From positions 620,001 to 684,000 of the forward strand of contig JAMSLZ010000007.1 of the NCBI GenBank assembly GCA_026027325.1: DNA of 64,000 nt, read 5' to 3'. How positions within the stretch are numbered: the stretch's first letter is position 1; every line of letters starts with the position of its first letter. A program made the translations under genes and the position numbers. Source of the stretch: Actinomucor elegans (taxonomy: Eukaryota > Mucoromycota > Mucoromycetes > Mucorales > Mucoraceae). Below, piece after piece: positions 61,283-64,000 of the stretch. The notes below the pieces were generated by a model. The model was not told the origin of the DNA. It searched no databases and worked only from the letters and a program-made list of their open reading frames with translations.

Positions 61283-62247
61283 ATAACATCGCATATATAT
61301 TAGCCTCTATCTACTTCATATTATAGTATGGTACATACTGTATTTTAAGAGCACTTGTTTACTGTTATACTATCATGTACCTTATATGAAACTTTATTTT
61401 GTTAATTTAGCTAATCAATCCCACTACCAGGTATTGATTGCTGCATTATTAACATGACATGACAATAGATTATAAGAGCGGTATAATGGCATTACTTATA
61501 CACCAGCGAATTAAAAGTAAATTTTATTAAACCAAGCAAATTAATGGATATTACTATGTCACTTCCCCCAAGTTATTGTAAAGGGTTAGCAAGTCTCATT
61601 TATTATTCTTTGTTAATTTAATGACCTCTGTTATCAATATATCTCAGCCATAAAAGAAAAGAGATTTTTAGAGAATATTCAGTGCATTGATAACAAATGG
61701 TTTACTAATTATTTTGATCTAACTAATAGGTAGTGGAGGTGCAATGATAACTGTATTAATACAAGGATAACTAAATAATTGAACAGTAATTTTTGACAAT
61801 TTCAACACTTGAAAGCATTTCAATCTTAGCTCATTTTCGAGTGAGATTTTCATATCAAGCGTGCTTGAATCATTTAAATATTTGATTAATCCTGATATGG
61901 CGAAGGAGTACTAGAAGATAACCAAAACTCGCAGAACAGCGATTATAGAATCAAAAAGATATATATATATATATATATATATTTTCTTACGCAGTTTGTA
62001 CCATTCGATTATCTGTGCTTTGTAGTGCGTGTGATCAACTGTCATTTGGCGAGTTTAACATACAGCAATAATACGGCCCAAGTATTAAAGCCCAAATATC
62101 AGTTAAAAGCGGTAAAACAAGTGTTCACCCTGAAAGAATAAGTGGTTATATTTTGCCTTTCAAGGTACATAGTCTTAATGACGAATTCTTTCAAGGTTTG
62201 TAAATTTCATATATTTTATAGATTAGTAGATGATTTTTTAATTGTTT

Positions 62248-62329
62248 GCAGTAAAATATCCTATACGATTAGAGTTTCTTACTCAGAATGAGTTACTGCA
62301 TCTATTAAGACTTTTATTTAATTGAAGTA
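62248..62329 (+). repeat. Dispersed repeat copy, 3' half well preserved
   Basis: 'actcagaatgagttactgca', then 'tctattaagacttttattta', then 'attgaag'. This gives the clearest sequence of the downstream end of the unit, matching 49353-49403. Confidence 0.6.
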
Positions 62330-62695
62330 AAATCAATGTGCTATACATGTCGATAATTAATTCATCATTTTATATTATCTATAAATCTCTCAACAGATTT
62401 CGATGGGTTCATTTTCACATTCGACAAACACTTCATACTCAAAATGAACAAAATAAGTCTCCTGATTCTTGTGAACGAGTAGTGCTTGTAAGAAAAAAAA
62501 ATCGCGTTTATGCTCAAAAAAATCCTTTAATTCAATCGAGAGTCTCTTTGAAAAGCATTTACTGGAAGACTCCAGCACACATGACTCAAAAGAAAATCGA
62601 TATTAAGTGTGACCTTGTTTTGCGGTTAGCTTGCAAATTCGTGATACATCCCAAACAAGTTTTATTCTCGAAAGAAGAAAAAATACACAAAGAAA

Positions 62696-63869
62696 TCAAG
62701 ATGCACGCGTCTCTTCTTCTGATTCTTCACGCATCTCTTGATCATCATCAAAAGGATTTGATATAGTTGCTTGCTGACTTGAGGTAGAAGAATGCAAAAA
62801 ATAGGAAGGCATAGGGTAATTAGGTGTAAATCCAAACAATTGCATTGTGTCTCTTCTTCCACCACCACCAGCCTGCGGTTGCGTGAAATAGACTGGCACC
62901 CACATAGAAGGCGGATTCTCGTGATGATCTAATGCAGAATTACTGCTACTGCCTTCGTCTCTTAAGCCTCGAATCTGAGTCACAATGGCTTGTTCGTATT
63001 TTGGTGGCGAATGGTATGGCGATAGATAAGAAGGCAGTAGCTCATTGGTATGAGTGGAATTAAAAGATCGATCCGAGCGTATGGAAGGTTGGTGTGTTGT
63101 GCCAACAATGCGTTGGTTCGCTATTTCTCCTGGTGGTGCAGAAGAAAAGGAAGGTGGTGCTGTGCTAGGAACAGATGCACTCTTGGTTAGACTGTGTTGT
63201 TTAAATGGCCACCAATGCTTCTTTTTACATAGATGTAGTATCCAAAGTAAAACTGCTATAATCACCAAACAAGAAAGTACAATGAGCGCAATAGCAGCTG
63301 GATTTTGAAGTGGTGATTCAGGTGCACCGACTGTGTTATTGGGTGAGTCGCTGCCTTGGTGATGGTCATCGGCTGTTGGTAGGTTCGTTGGCTGTAGTGG
63401 TGGTACTGGGGTAGGTGGTGGTGCACCGTTACTAGCGATCAACATGCAGGTAGATGGGTTACATGTCAAGTTGTGCCACGCGTAAGTGACGGAAGGCCCA
63501 GCACTTTTACGATACTGGTAACACTCTGTACTTGTCGCACAATAATCTATTAATACCCTTGTTAGCATAAACCGCTAGACACTAACTAATGTATGTATGT
63601 ATATATATACCTCCATCACTATCATTCCCACTAGAGAGACAGTAATCGTACCAATCATAAAGATATGTAGTGCCAAACTGAGTCGTATTACAGTAGTTGG
63701 CTTTACTGAGAACACAAGAACTCTGAATACACATAGCACAATATTTACAAATGCCGTTTTGATCACAGTGTTGACCCGAAATAAACGCGCATTCATCATC
63801 ATTATCATCATCGTCGATATCTTGAAGTAATACAAATGGAATCAGACTGAATAAAAACGCGACTTTCAT
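62696..63869 (-). CDS. Cysteine-rich type I membrane protein, unknown function
   Basis: Two exons, minus strand: 63869-63611 and 63546-62696; 369 aa. A signal peptide (MKVAFLFSLIPFVLLQ) is followed by an acidic stretch and an ectodomain (about residues 25-122). The ectodomain has at least a dozen cysteines (ECAFISGQHCDQNG, CKYCAMCIQSSC, YCATSTECYQY, LTCNPSTC) in a spacing I do not recognise. A Pro/Asp-rich linker, one membrane helix (about 170-191, AALIVLSC-like) and a 178-aa cytosolic tail follow. The tail is Ser/Pro-rich and contains PPKY (about 267-270), a possible WW or Nedd4-family ubiquitin-ligase site, and many SP sites. It looks like a surface receptor, adhesin or sensor. No catalytic domain is present. 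Confidence 0.75.
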
Positions 63870-64000
63870 GGTTTACAGAAAAAAGAAAAGGGAAAAAAAA
63901 AAAAAAGAAATGATCTGCAGGTTTATTTGCAAGTTACACGATGAAAAGACAATTTGATAGTTTATTGTAAAAAAAAAAAGAACGTATGATTGAAACCAAA
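63870..64000. other. 5' flank of the membrane protein gene
   Basis: Contains an A-rich leader (63879-63906) upstream of the minus-strand start. The window ends here with no further gene. Confidence 0.5.

Larger units (their letters stand above)
58383..62695. other. Long gene-free region with repeats
   Basis: No supported gene. A plus-strand frame at 58499-58759 overlaps the 3' flank of the forkhead gene and has no recognisable domain. The region has repeat copies at 60301-60415 and 62248-62329, a stem-loop at 61248-61282, and a TA microsatellite at 61961-61982. Confidence 0.5.

Noticed and set aside
61961..61982. TA dinucleotide run considered as an origin or centromere signal
   Set aside because: Simple (TA)n microsatellites recur throughout this window next to ordinary genes; nothing specific marks this one.
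62338..62766. Plus-strand frame of 142 aa near the right end
   Set aside because: Its composition is Lys/Ile-rich from AT-rich DNA, it runs into the antisense 3' end of the cysteine-rich protein gene, and it shows no domain or splice context.

Overview
The window looks like a nuclear contig from a filamentous fungus, most likely Mucoromycota (Mucor/Rhizopus-like). The basis is AT-rich intergenic DNA, genes broken by many short introns (mostly 44-75 nt, with GTAAGT-like donors, CTAAT/CTAAC-like branch points and TAG/CAG acceptors), and a clear set of fungal or eukaryotic housekeeping proteins. No prokaryotic operon, CRISPR array, virus or toxin gene was seen. Exon models were built by hand from splice signals and checked for reading-frame continuity. 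Every multi-exon model given as a named gene sums to a multiple of three.

Layout, left to right: a PH-domain protein (+, 2.3-3.2 kb); a homeodomain transcription factor (+, 4.2-5.9 kb); a SWT1-like PIN-domain ribonuclease (+, 7.5-9.0 kb) converging on the ankyrin/DHHC palmitoyltransferase AKR1 (-, 9.0-11.5 kb); the ER-fusion GTPase SEY1 (-, 15.1-18.2 kb); tRNA-Gln(UUG) (+, 20.2 kb); mitochondrial ribosomal protein bL27m (-, 22.2-22.8 kb); a 15-exon armadillo/SPRY protein of about 1550 aa (-, 23.8-29.3 kb); the TFIID subunit TAF13 (-, 30.0-30.5 kb), divergent from the spliceosomal helicase Aquarius (+, 30.7-35.3 kb); the tRNA wobble-uridine methyltransferase TRM9 (-, 35.3-36.2 kb), tail-to-tail with Aquarius; a 57-aa membrane protein (-, 37.5-37.7 kb) divergent from a tricalbin-like SMP/C2 lipid-transfer protein (+, 38.0-43.0 kb); an unresolved gene (-, 43.1-43.9 kb); the peroxisomal RING protein PEX2 (-, 45.1-46.3 kb); a basic orphan protein (+, 47.6-48.2 kb); the proprotein convertase Kex2 (+, 50.5-53.2 kb); a forkhead factor (+, 57.2-58.4 kb); and a cysteine-rich type I membrane protein (-, 62.7-63.9 kb).

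The genes do not form one pathway. Several act on membranes and the secretory route: AKR1 (Golgi palmitoylation), SEY1 (ER fusion), tricalbin (ER contact sites), Kex2 (late Golgi) and PEX2 (peroxisome import). Others act in gene expression: homeobox, forkhead, TAF13, Aquarius, SWT1-like, TRM9 and tRNA-Gln.

The long intergenic stretches share a degenerate dispersed repeat of about 90-110 bp in both orientations, with a core like AATGYGACATTTGAYYGAGATC on one strand. It is the most notable feature that no annotated gene explains. I did not find a convincing undescribed multi-gene system. The best novelty candidates are this repeat family, the giant ARM-SPRY protein and the unresolved gene near 43.1-43.9 kb.
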